From positions 310,001-374,000 of the forward strand of contig CAVPHY010000024.1 of assembly GCA_963704855.1 (NCBI GenBank): a stretch of DNA of 64,000 nt, read 5' to 3'. Both the position numbers and the translations under genes were made by a program. Within the stretch, counting starts at the first letter, position 1. Each line of letters starts with the position of its first letter. Below are positions 54,474 through 63,332 of the stretch, one piece after another. Origin of the DNA: SZUA-36 sp963704855 (GTDB taxonomy: Bacteria > Pseudomonadota > Gammaproteobacteria > Xanthomonadales > SZUA-36). The notes under the pieces were generated by a model that had not been told where the DNA came from, did not search any database, and was given only the letters and a program-made list of their open reading frames with translations.

Positions 54474-56045
54474 ATGGCTATGAATAAATATCTTAGATTT
54501 TTCGCGTTCACCCTGCTGAATTTATCGTTGCTCGCTTCCTTTGCCCCGGATAGCCGTGGTGATGCAGTCGATTACAGTGAGTATGACATTGCATCATTAC
54601 AGTCACTGATGCAGCAGGGCGAACTCAGTTCCCAACAACTGGTTCAGTTCTACCTGGACAGGATCGAGGCAATCGACCGGAATGGTCCAGAGCTCAATTC
54701 GATGATCGAAACAAACCCGCAGGCCATCGAGATCGCCAGGGCATTGGATGAGGAAAGAAAGGTATCCGGTCCGCGCGGCCCCATGCACGGTATTCCGGTT
54801 GTGCTGAAGGCGAACATTGATACCGCTGACAAGATGGAAACCACGGCTGGTTCACTGGCCTTAAAAGGTCACCATCCGCCCGCCGACGCGTTTGTTGTCA
54901 GCAGGTTGCGTGAAGCCGGCGCGGTGATACTTGGCAAGGCGAATCTGAGTGAGTGGGCCAATTTCCGCTCGACCCACTCTTCCAGCGGCTGGAGCAGTAT
55001 CGGCGGGCAGACGAAGAACCCGTATGATCTGGCGCGTAACCCCTGTGGCTCTTCCAGTGGCTCGGCGGTCGCGGTAGCAGCCAGTCTGACCAGCGTGGCG
55101 GTTGGCACCGAGACCAATGGCTCGGTCGTTTGTCCAGCCAGCGTGAATGGCATCGTTGGTATCAAGCCGACACTGGGCCTGGTCAGCCGCAGCGGTATCA
55201 TCCCGATCGCCCACAGCCAGGATACGGCCGGGCCGATGGGCCGGACCGTCAAGGATGCAGCCATTCTGTTTACCGCGATGGTTGGAGCCGATCCCGCCGA
55301 CCCGTTAGCTGGGCTATTTCCGGATTCACTACCTGATTTTGCTATGAACCTGTCGGAGGATGCCCTCAAGGGCGCCCGGATCGGTGTCTATCGCGGCCAT
55401 TCCGGCGCCGGTGCCGATGCCCGTGTCGAAAAAATTCTCGAAGATACCATCGCCACCCTTAAGTCGATGGGTGCGGAGATCGTCGACCCGGTGGAGATTG
55501 ATACAGAGGGCATGGGCAAGGCGCAAGGCGAAGTACTCTATTACGAGTTCAAGACCGACCTGAATGCTTATTTGGAAAAATCAGGCGCGCCTGTCAAAAC
55601 TTTGGCTGGTCTCATCGAGTATAACGAAGCCCATGCGGACACGGTTATGCCCATTTTCGGCCAGGAGGATTTTCTGGAAGCGCAGACCAAGGGCCCGTTA
55701 AGCGATGAGCAATACCTGAATGCCCTGGCCGAAGCCAAGCGGATCTCGCAAACCGGTATTAACAATACGCTTGAGACCAACCGTCTTAATGCGCTGATTG
55801 CACCGACCCGGGGTCCCGCCTGGATGACCGATCACGTCAATGGTGATCAATCGTCAGGTATATCCAGTTCGTCTCTGGCCGCCATATCCGGTTACGCCAG
55901 CATCACGGTGCCGGCCGGTTACGTTGTTGGCCTGCCGATCGGCGTCTCGTTTATTGGCGGTGCATTCAGTGATGCGAAACTGATCCAGCTCGCCTATGCA
56001 TTCGAGCAGGCAAGCCGGGTGCGAAAACCACCGTCGTTTGACTGA
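54474..56045 (+). CDS. Amidase signature family hydrolase, exported
   Basis: Amidase of 523 aa. The Ser-cisSer-Lys triad appears as Lys in VVLKANIDTADKMETTAGS, and the two Ser in the block CGSSSGSAVAVAASL and TETNGSVVCPASVNG. The Gly/Ser-rich signature GIVGIKPT follows. An N-terminal hydrophobic segment (FFAFTLLNLSLLASFAPDSRG) suggests export or anchoring. It is too divergent in context to be GatA (no gatB or gatC). Substrate unknown; peptide amidases of this type deamidate C-terminal amides. The start ATG at 54474 follows GGAAG. Confidence 0.9.
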   Translation: MAMNKYLRFFAFTLLNLSLLASFAPDSRGDAVDYSEYDIASLQSLMQQGELSSQQLVQFYLDRIEAIDRNGPELNSMIETNPQAIEIARALDEERKVSGPRGPMHGIPVVLKANIDTADKMETTAGSLALKGHHPPADAFVVSRLREAGAVILGKANLSEWANFRSTHSSSGWSSIGGQTKNPYDLARNPCGSSSGSAVAVAASLTSVAVGTETNGSVVCPASVNGIVGIKPTLGLVSRSGIIPIAHSQDTAGPMGRTVKDAAILFTAMVGADPADPLAGLFPDSLPDFAMNLSEDALKGARIGVYRGHSGAGADARVEKILEDTIATLKSMGAEIVDPVEIDTEGMGKAQGEVLYYEFKTDLNAYLEKSGAPVKTLAGLIEYNEAHADTVMPIFGQEDFLEAQTKGPLSDEQYLNALAEAKRISQTGINNTLETNRLNALIAPTRGPAWMTDHVNGDQSSGISSSSLAAISGYASITVPAGYVVGLPIGVSFIGGAFSDAKLIQLAYAFEQASRVRKPPSFD

Positions 56046-56058
56046 ATACAGGAAAAAG

Positions 56059-56200
56059 GGGAGCGGTTGCGGACCGTTGTAAGGCGCCGTTTTAGTTGTG
56101 CGCGAGTTCTCATTGACTAAAACGCGACCCTTGAATGAGAAAGCGACCCTGGCGCATCAACTAAAACGACGCGCGAATTTTACAACGACCGATTGCTCTC
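56059..56200. repeat. Imperfect palindromic element
   Basis: Left parts CGTTGTAA (56075-56082) and CGTTTTAGTTG (56088-56098) recur inverted at about 56157-56180. An inner TCTCATT/AATGAGA stem (about 56108-56141) closes the middle. It resembles the units at 15.4-16 kb in plan though not clearly in sequence. The remaining 56201-56376 holds no gene; a GTTAC/GTAAC hairpin (about 56343-56356) may terminate the tRNA. Confidence 0.65.
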
Positions 56201-56376
56201 GTCTCGTGTTTTTCTTAAGGAAGTGATCTTTTCATCATTTTTCAGATGATCTTTGGCAAATATGACGGGTTCGTTTTCGCCGAAAGTATTAACGCCTGTA
56301 CGACATCCGGGTGCTGGTACGGGAATGGCCCGGAAAGAACTGTTACCTATGTAACCGGAATGGAACCGCTTGAAAA

Positions 56377-56453
56377 TGGTGGTGATGGGTGGACTTGAAC
56401 CACCGACCTCAGCATTATGAGTGCCGCGCTCTAACCAGCTGAGCTACATCACC
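56377..56453 (-). tRNA. tRNA-Met (anticodon CAT)
   Basis: A 77-base cloverleaf with acceptor GGTGATG pairing with CATCACC, a D-loop with AGCTCAGCTGGTTAGAGC, anticodon loop CTCATAA, a T-arm with GTTCAAGTC, and an encoded CCA end. G1-C72 pairing excludes the initiator form. Elongator Met is preferred; a lysidine-modified tRNA-Ile2 shares the CAT anticodon and cannot be excluded by eye. Confidence 0.9.
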
Positions 56454-56564
56454 ATTGTCTTGTTTTAAACGTCCCCAGCCATTGCGGTCGGGGGCGGCAA
56501 TTTTCCTTTTACACGGGGTGATTGTCAACCGTAAACCCGCGCTTGGTGTTAAGTTTTGCCTGAT

Positions 56565-57504
56565 TCAGGTGATAAATGAGTAACCAAAGGCCTTTTTAAA
56601 GCGATTCACGATCTCATCCAGGGTAGGTGCATGGTTTTGTGGTCCCTGCACGGCAATTTTAAAAGCACCCATGACCGAACCGATTCGGCATGAAGTCACC
56701 AGGTCCAGGTTGTTCAGCAGGCCATAAATCAGGCCGGCCCGGTAGGCGTCACCGCAGCCGGTCGGGTCCAGCACCGCTGTTGGTTTGACTGCTTCGATAT
56801 GTTCCTCGCGGTTCCGGGTAACCAATGTTGAGCCGTCACCACCACGGGTGATGATCAGCGCGTCGAGCTGTTCGGCAACCTGTTGTTTGTTCATACCGGT
56901 GCGCTCCTGAATCAACTGGAACTCATAGTCGTTGGCTACCAGCCAGTTGGCCTGCCTGATGAACGTTTTCAGGTCGTCACCGTTGAACAGGGTCATGGCC
57001 TGGCCCGGATCAAAAATATGCGGGATACCCTGGCGCTGAAAATCCCGGCTGTGCTGCAACATGGCCTCGACGTCCGTCTGGCGCAACAATTCCAAGTGTG
57101 ATGCCCTCGGTATTTTCCACCTTGTTCAAATGGCTTTCCATCATGGCGCCAGGGTGGAAAGCGGTGATCTGGTTGTCATCATGATCGGTGGTTATAAAAG
57201 CCTGGGGTGTGAACTCGCCTTCGAGGTGGCGGATATAGCGGGTGGAGATACCCAAGGACTCCAGGCGTCTCAGGTAGGGCCCGAAATCATCACCGACGGT
57301 GGCCATCGGGTAAGGGTCGCCACCCAGCAATTTGAGGTTATAGGAGATATTACCGGCGACTCCGCCAAACTGACGACGCATTTCGGGGACCAGGAAGGAG
57401 ACGTTGAGCATGTGCACCTTATCCGGAAGGATGTGATCCTTGAATCGTTCAGGAAACACCATGATGGTGTCATAAGCCAGAGAACCACAGATTAATGCAG
57501 ACAT
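56565..57504 (-). CDS. PfkB-family sugar/nucleoside kinase, adenosine-kinase-like (frameshifted)
   Basis: Ribokinase-fold kinase, 312 aa after correction. The N-terminal part begins MSALICGSLAYDTIMVF and has GGVAGNISYNLKLLGG. The C-terminal part carries the anion-hole and catalytic motif DPTGCGDAYRAGL. The frames meet at about 57069-57072: the first reads APDGR then runs off, the second resumes AMLQHSRDF. One extra base in CGTCGAGG explains it (giving GREAMLQHS). Close relatives in beta- and gammaproteobacteria are annotated as adenosine kinase; the substrate is inferred. Adenosine recycling would complement the methylthio salvage genes at the other end only loosely. Confidence 0.85.
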
Positions 57505-57625
57505 ACTTGTATCCGTACCTTGTTATAAATCGGTTTATGCGAGAGGGCATTTTAACGGATTTTGCGCTGACCACTGAAAGTTTATTAAAACAGCGTTAAT
57601 ACGGACACCAACAGGGTCACACCGC

Positions 57626-57654
57626 TTGCTGAAAAGTGGGCTGGCTGCTACATT
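57626..57654 (+). promoter_or_regulatory. Sigma-70-type promoter for mreB
   Basis: TTGCTG (57626-57631) and TACATT (57649-57654) are separated by 17 bases, 42 bases before the mreB start. Confidence 0.5.
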
Positions 57655-57695
57655 AGCGGGTCTTAACCCGATATCCATCCCCGGAATATAACAAC

Positions 57696-58745
57696 ATGGT
57701 TTTCAAGAGTCTGCGTGGCCTTTTTTCAAATGACCTATCTATTGATCTAGGTACGGCAAACACATTGGTATATGTTCGTGGGAAGGGTATTGTGCTCAAC
57801 GAGCCATCGGTGGTGGCGGTGCGTATGGACCGTGGTCCGGGCGGACCGCAGTCGGTGGCGGCCGTTGGCGCTGAAGCCAAGCGTATGCTCGGCCGTACAC
57901 CCGGTAATATCCGCACCGTCAGACCACTGAAAGACGGTGTGATCGCCGATTTCAACATGACCGAAGCGATGCTTCAGCACTTTATCAAAAAGGTTCACGA
58001 ATCGCGCTGGCTTCGCCCCAGCCCGCGTGTCCTGGTCTGCGTGCCGTGCAGTTCTACCCAGGTGGAGCGCAAGGCCATCAAGGAATCTGCCGAGGGCGCC
58101 GGTGCGCGTGAGGTGTTTCTCGTGGAAGAGCCGATGGCGGCGGCGATCGGTGCCGGTATCCCGGTACACGAGGCGCGCGGCGCGATGGTGCTGGATGTTG
58201 GTGGTGGCACGTCCGAAGTGGCGGTCATTTCACTCAATGGCCTGGTGTATTCAAACTCGGTTCGCGTGGGTGGTGATAAATTTGATGAGGCGATCGTCAA
58301 TTACGTACGGCGCAATTACGGCACGCTGATCGGCGAATCCACGGCGGAGCAGATCAAGATCAGTATCGGCCGGGCATGGCCGGATGAAGACGCTGAAGAA
58401 CTATCAGTTTCAGGCCGCAACCTCGCCGAAGGCGTACCGCGGCGGATTACCATCAATAGCAACGAAGTCCTCGAAGCCCTGACCGAAAGCCTGGCTACCA
58501 TACTCGAGGCGGTCAAGGCAGCGCTGGAGCAGACCCCGCCTGAGCTGTGCGCCGATGTGGTGGAAACCGGTATTGTATTGACCGGTGGCGGTGCCTTGCT
58601 GAAAGGCCTGGATCGCCTGATTTCCGAGGAAACCGGTCTGCCGGTATTCGTTGCAGATGACCCACTGACCTGCGTCGCCAGGGGCGGTGGCCGCGCACTC
58701 GAGCTGATGGATGAGAACCACGGTGATTTTTTCACCTCGAATTAG
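57696..58745 (+). CDS. mreB: Rod shape-determining protein MreB
   Basis: Bacterial actin that organises lateral wall synthesis, 349 aa. Nucleotide-binding motifs of the actin fold are visible: phosphate 1 DLGTANTLVY, connect 1, phosphate 2 VLDVGGGTSEVAV, and adenosine TGGGALLKGLD. The N-terminal FKSLRGLFSND resembles the amphipathic membrane-binding helix. It is first in the mreBCD-mrdA-rodA cluster, with 113 bases before mreC. Confidence 0.98.
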   Translation: MVFKSLRGLFSNDLSIDLGTANTLVYVRGKGIVLNEPSVVAVRMDRGPGGPQSVAAVGAEAKRMLGRTPGNIRTVRPLKDGVIADFNMTEAMLQHFIKKVHESRWLRPSPRVLVCVPCSSTQVERKAIKESAEGAGAREVFLVEEPMAAAIGAGIPVHEARGAMVLDVGGGTSEVAVISLNGLVYSNSVRVGGDKFDEAIVNYVRRNYGTLIGESTAEQIKISIGRAWPDEDAEELSVSGRNLAEGVPRRITINSNEVLEALTESLATILEAVKAALEQTPPELCADVVETGIVLTGGGALLKGLDRLISEETGLPVFVADDPLTCVARGGGRALELMDENHGDFFTSN

Positions 58746-58858
58746 GAGCCTGTTTATTTTTTCCCCGCTCCGCAGGTCAAATCCGGCAACCGACAAAAAA
58801 TCAAAGGGCTTACCGTGTCAGGTGACAACGCCCGGCAATCCAGGTAAGCGATAAGAAC

Positions 58859-59734
58859 TTGGTACACAGAGAATCATCAGGTCCCGGTCGCTGGTTCGGC
58901 GAGGAAGGCACACGCACAGCCCGCCTGATGATATATATCCTGCTGTCCATCGTGTTGATGTTTATGGATCAGCTCGGGCACTACGTTCCGCGTATACGCA
59001 GTGCAATGGAACTGGCATTTGAGCCCGTATTCCACGTGGCTGGGTGGCCGGCAGAAGCCCTGCAAGCCCTGGGGGTGCGCACCCGTGAACGTAACGACCT
59101 GATCGCCGAAAACCAGCAGCTTCTGCAACAGTTGCTGAAGGTTTCCGGTGCGGTACAAACCCAGGCGGCCCTTCAGCAGGAAAACAAAAGGCTGAGGGAT
59201 CTGCTCGGCGCAACCCGCGGCAGGGCTTATCTTTTCCAGTTCGCTGAAATGAAACGAGTGGATCTCGACCCCTTCTCCCACAAGGTCTGGATCGACCGGG
59301 GTGTTGCAGAGGGTGTGGTTGTCGGCCAGGCGGTTATCGATGGGCTGGGTATCGTCGGCCAGGTTGAAGACGTGCACCGGCATTACTCGACCGTCCGGCT
59401 GATTTCCGACCCGGATCATGCGATACCGGTGCAGATCAACCGGACCGGCCTGCGTACCGTGGCTTATGGAAGTGGTGAAACCAGCCATCTGCTGATGCCC
59501 AACGTGCCATTGCAGGCCGATGTCAGCCCCGGCGACCTGATCGTCACATCCGGCCTGGGTGACCGCTTTCCCCCCGGGTTTCCGGTGGGTGAAGTCGAGC
59601 GCGTGGAGCGTGACAGCGGCGAAACTTTCGCCACGGTCTATATGCGGCCATATGCCGCACTCGACCGGGGCCGCGAGGTGCTTCTCATCGAGCCGCAGCA
59701 TGCAATGGAACCATTGCCGGTTGAACAACCATGA
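58859..59734 (+). CDS. mreC: Rod shape-determining protein MreC
   Basis: Bitopic inner-membrane protein, 291 aa, that links MreB to the elongasome and PBP2. It has a cytoplasmic N-terminus (SSGPGRWFGEEGTRTAR), one TM (LMIYILLSIVLMFMDQLG), and a coiled coil (about 78-115, ENQQLLQQLLKVSG..). A double beta-barrel periplasmic domain ends in VYMRPYAALDRGREVLLIE. The start is TTG at 58859 with GGTAAG a little far upstream. Confidence 0.94.
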   Translation: MVHRESSGPGRWFGEEGTRTARLMIYILLSIVLMFMDQLGHYVPRIRSAMELAFEPVFHVAGWPAEALQALGVRTRERNDLIAENQQLLQQLLKVSGAVQTQAALQQENKRLRDLLGATRGRAYLFQFAEMKRVDLDPFSHKVWIDRGVAEGVVVGQAVIDGLGIVGQVEDVHRHYSTVRLISDPDHAIPVQINRTGLRTVAYGSGETSHLLMPNVPLQADVSPGDLIVTSGLGDRFPPGFPVGEVERVERDSGETFATVYMRPYAALDRGREVLLIEPQHAMEPLPVEQP

Positions 59735-60222
59735 AGCCCGGCCGTGAAAGCCGCAGCCTGATTTTTCTGACCCTGGCGGCCGCTATTTTATTTTCGCTGA
59801 TCCCCGTACCGGAAGTGTTGCTGCCCTTCAAGCCCTACTGGGTGGCGTTGGTGATGATTTACTGGTCACTGGAAACCCAGGATATGATCAGCCTTGGCCT
59901 GGCATTCCTGGTTGGGCTGGTGCTGGATATCCTCAGCGGAAGCCTGATGGGTTTGCATGCCTTAAGCCTCGTGGTCATGGTATTCCTGGTTCAGCACTTC
60001 CGTTCGCGGCTGCGGTTTTTTCCACCCTGGCAGCAGGCACTCAGCGTATTGGGCCTGTTGGTCAATGACCGCATTATCCTGATCTGGATCACGGCATTGC
60101 TGGGCGAGCCCCTGCCCACGTGGAAATACTGGTTACCACCCCTGATAGGCATGGCCCTGTGGCCGTGGCTGTTTCTCTTGCTTGACCGTATACGCGCGCT
60201 ATCGCGACAGCACAAACCGTGA
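59731..60222 (+). CDS. mreD: Rod shape-determining protein MreD
   Basis: Polytopic inner-membrane protein of 163 aa with about five TM segments, among them LVGLVLDILSGSLMGLHALS, a typical MreD motif. The start overlaps the mreC stop by four bases (ATGA). Part of the elongasome. Confidence 0.94.
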   Translation: MKPGRESRSLIFLTLAAAILFSLIPVPEVLLPFKPYWVALVMIYWSLETQDMISLGLAFLVGLVLDILSGSLMGLHALSLVVMVFLVQHFRSRLRFFPPWQQALSVLGLLVNDRIILIWITALLGEPLPTWKYWLPPLIGMALWPWLFLLLDRIRALSRQHKP

Positions 60223-62105
60223 TCAGCTATAAAGGTCATCGTGCGATCAAGGATGAACGGGGGGAGCGACTGCTTTTCGAACGCAGGGCGTGGGTGGGGT
60301 TCGCGATTGTCCTGCTGTGTATCCTGGCCCTGATCGGGCGTTATTTCTGGCTGCAGGTCACCGCGTTTGACAGTTTCGCAACACGCTCTGAAAACAACCG
60401 TGTCACCGTGCGCCCTATCGTGCCCAACCGGGGCATCATTTACGATCGCCGTGGCCGGGTGATTGCTGAGAACCGGCCCGCATACCGGCTGGAAGTTATT
60501 CCGGAAAAAGTACCCGGGAAACTACCGGGGCTTGAGGCATTACTGGATGAACTATCCACCCTGATCGTGCTGGATGAAGACGACCGCGAAGCCTTTCATA
60601 AAGCACGCAATAACTACCGCGTGTTTGACAGTGTTCCGTTGAAATTCAACCTGAACGAGCGTGAGGTCGCACGCTTTGCCGTCAACCGGCACAGGTTTGA
60701 AGGGGTGGAAGTAGTGCCGTATTTATCCAGGCATTATCCCTATGGTGAACTTCTGACCCATGTTTTGGGTTACACCGGCCGCCTGGATGCGGATGACATT
60801 AAAAGCGTGGATGAGGGCAACTACCGGGGGACGCGCACCATTGGCAAAATCGGTATTGAGAAGTTCCAGGAAAAGGAACTCCATGGCATCAGCGGCTTTG
60901 AGCGTGTCGAGACCAATGTCCGGGGCCGGGTTCTGAAGGTGCTGGAGCGGCAGGATTCAATACCGGGCACGGATCTTATTCTGTCTATTGATGTGGCTGT
61001 GCAACAGGCGGCCTGGGATGCACTCGGTGATCGCCCGGGTTCAGTGGTTGCGATAGATCCGACTGACGGCAGCGTGATCGCCCTGGTCAGCAAACCGGCC
61101 TACGACCCGAATGCGTTTGTAGATGGTATCAGCCAGAAAGCTTATAACGAAATTCTCAAGGCCCCTGGCCGGCAGTTATTCAACCGCGCGCTTAACGGTT
61201 CATATGAGCCCGGCTCAACACTCAAGCCCTTCGTCGGCCTGGCCGGCCTGGAACTGGGTGTGGTGACACCGGAAACCCGGGTGTTTTCAAACGGTAACTT
61301 CTACATCGAGGGTTATGACCGCCCCTACCGGGATTGGAAGAAGACGGGCCATGGCTGGGTGAATATGCGCTCGGCGCTGGAGCAGTCGGTTAACACTTAT
61401 TTTTATCAGCTGGCCATGAAGCTGGGTATTGACCGGATGCATGACTACCTTGCCCAGTTCGGTTTCGGCTCACTAACCGGCATCGATATCCCGGGTGAAG
61501 GCAAGGGCCTGTTACCATCGCGTGCGTGGAAACGGGCGACGCTTGAACAGCCGTGGTATCCGGGCGAAACAGTGATCGCGGGCATCGGCCAGGGCTTCAA
61601 CGTGGTGACGCCTTTGCAGTTGGCCAACGCGGTTGCCGCACTCGTCAATGGCGGCACACGATACTCACCAAGGCTTCTTTACGCGCTCAAGCCGGCAGGC
61701 GTTGAAAGGGCAAGCCGTGTCAGTGCTCCGGTCGAATTACAGATACCGGTCGCCGATCCGCAGGACTGGCAGGCGATCCTGGATGGCATGGATCTCGTCG
61801 TTAACGGTTTGCGTGGCACCGGGAGGGGCGTCGCAGTTGACGCACATTTTCGTACCGGAGGAAAAACCGGAACCGCACAGGTTTATCAACTTGACCAGGA
61901 TAGAACATACAACCCGGACGAAGTTGCCGAGCACCTCAGGGATCACGCCTGGTTCATCGCGTTTGCGCCGGTGGATGCGCCCAAAGTTGCAATCGCGGTG
62001 GTGGTCGAGCATGGCGGTGGCGGTTCCAAAGCGGCCGCGCCGGTTGCGCGGGCGACGCTCGACGCCTGGCTTGACCAGGAACTGGAACGGGAGTTGGAAC
62101 CATGA
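60219..62105 (+). CDS. mrdA: Peptidoglycan transpeptidase PBP2 (MrdA)
   Basis: Class B penicillin-binding protein of 628 aa, responsible for cross-linking during elongation. One N-terminal TM (WVGFAIVLLCILALIGRYFW) precedes the PBP dimer domain (PNRGIIYDRRGRVIAENRPA). The transpeptidase domain has Ser333 in STLK, an SVN motif, and KTG around Lys549. The start is GTG overlapping the mreD stop (GTGA). A very short overlap leads to rodA, its glycosyltransferase partner. Confidence 0.96.
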   Translation: MISYKGHRAIKDERGERLLFERRAWVGFAIVLLCILALIGRYFWLQVTAFDSFATRSENNRVTVRPIVPNRGIIYDRRGRVIAENRPAYRLEVIPEKVPGKLPGLEALLDELSTLIVLDEDDREAFHKARNNYRVFDSVPLKFNLNEREVARFAVNRHRFEGVEVVPYLSRHYPYGELLTHVLGYTGRLDADDIKSVDEGNYRGTRTIGKIGIEKFQEKELHGISGFERVETNVRGRVLKVLERQDSIPGTDLILSIDVAVQQAAWDALGDRPGSVVAIDPTDGSVIALVSKPAYDPNAFVDGISQKAYNEILKAPGRQLFNRALNGSYEPGSTLKPFVGLAGLELGVVTPETRVFSNGNFYIEGYDRPYRDWKKTGHGWVNMRSALEQSVNTYFYQLAMKLGIDRMHDYLAQFGFGSLTGIDIPGEGKGLLPSRAWKRATLEQPWYPGETVIAGIGQGFNVVTPLQLANAVAALVNGGTRYSPRLLYALKPAGVERASRVSAPVELQIPVADPQDWQAILDGMDLVVNGLRGTGRGVAVDAHFRTGGKTGTAQVYQLDQDRTYNPDEVAEHLRDHAWFIAFAPVDAPKVAIAVVVEHGGGGSKAAAPVARATLDAWLDQELERELEP

Positions 62106-63196
62106 GACGCTGGCTACCGGCCTGGGCTGGCGCGCCACGTCTGGATCCGGTCCTGATGATCCTGTTGATATTGATCATCAGTTTCGGGCTGATCGTACTC
62201 TACAGCGCCTCCGGACAGGACATGGCAATGGTCAGCCGGCAGGCAGTGCGTCTTGGTTTCGGCCTGGCGATTATGCTGATAATCAGCCAGGTTCCTCCTC
62301 GGGTACTGAGATCGTGGACGCCGTGGTTGTATGCCCTTGGCGTTGCCATGCTGCTTGCGACACTGGTGATGGGTGTCGGTCGCAGTACACAGCGCTGGCT
62401 GGATTTTGGCGTGCTGCGCTTTCAACCGTCCGAGTTGATGAAACTGGCGGTGCCGATGATGGTCGCCTGGTATCTACACTCGAGGGTGCTGCCACCTTCC
62501 CTGAAGTTCACCGCCGTGACGTTTGGGATACTCTTGGTCCCAACACTGCTGATCTACCGGCAGCCCGATCTCGGTACTGCACTGCTGGTTGCCGCCAGCG
62601 GGGTATTCACGCTCTACCTGGCCGGCCTGCGTTGGCGGGTGCTGCTTGGTTTTGCGGGGCTGGCCGCCGCTGCAGCGCCGTTGCTGTGGATGGTCATGAA
62701 GGAATATCAACGTGATCGTGTACGCACGTTTTTAAACCCCGAGGCCGATCCGCTGGGTGACGGCTGGAATATTATCCAGTCAAAAATTGCTGTTGGTTCG
62801 GGTGGCTTGACCGGTAAAGGCTGGCTGAACGGCACCCAGTCTCACCTTGAGTTTATTCCCGAACGTCATACCGATTTCATCCTCGCCGTATTATCCGAGG
62901 AGTTTGGCCTGATCGGTGTTTCATTACTGATGCTGTTGTATTTGCTTGTCATCGCGCGAGGTCTTTATATCTCCACCATCGCCCGTGATACAGGTTCCAG
63001 GTTGCTGGCGGGATCATTGAGTCTGACCCTGTTTGTATATGTGCTGGTTAACGGCGGCATGGTATCGGGGGTGTTACCCGTTGTAGGCGTGCCACTACCG
63101 TTGATCAGTTATGGCGGCACATCTGCCGTGACACTATTGGCGGGCTTCGGCATCATGATGTCCATTTACGGCCACAGAAAATTCATAATGCGATGA
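62102..63196 (+). CDS. rodA: Peptidoglycan glycosyltransferase RodA (SEDS)
   Basis: SEDS family polymerase of 364 aa with about ten TM segments. The SEDS motif GDGWNIIQSKIAVGSGGLTG and the loop with FIPERHTDFILAVLSEEFG are present, and VPLPLISYGGTSAVTLLAGFG lies near the end. It overlaps mrdA by four bases (ATGA). It works with PBP2 and MreBCD. Confidence 0.97.
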   Translation: MRRWLPAWAGAPRLDPVLMILLILIISFGLIVLYSASGQDMAMVSRQAVRLGFGLAIMLIISQVPPRVLRSWTPWLYALGVAMLLATLVMGVGRSTQRWLDFGVLRFQPSELMKLAVPMMVAWYLHSRVLPPSLKFTAVTFGILLVPTLLIYRQPDLGTALLVAASGVFTLYLAGLRWRVLLGFAGLAAAAAPLLWMVMKEYQRDRVRTFLNPEADPLGDGWNIIQSKIAVGSGGLTGKGWLNGTQSHLEFIPERHTDFILAVLSEEFGLIGVSLLMLLYLLVIARGLYISTIARDTGSRLLAGSLSLTLFVYVLVNGGMVSGVLPVVGVPLPLISYGGTSAVTLLAGFGIMMSIYGHRKFIMR

Positions 63197-63332
63197 TGAG
63201 ACCATACATTGCAGAAATGCTGATTGATGACTCAAAAACATTTTCAATCGGGGTTTTTGCCTGTCTTTCGGGTAAACTCTGTCCAAAGGCGGGTGAGCGC
63301 CATTTAATCAACCAGACCGGAAATCTTTATTA

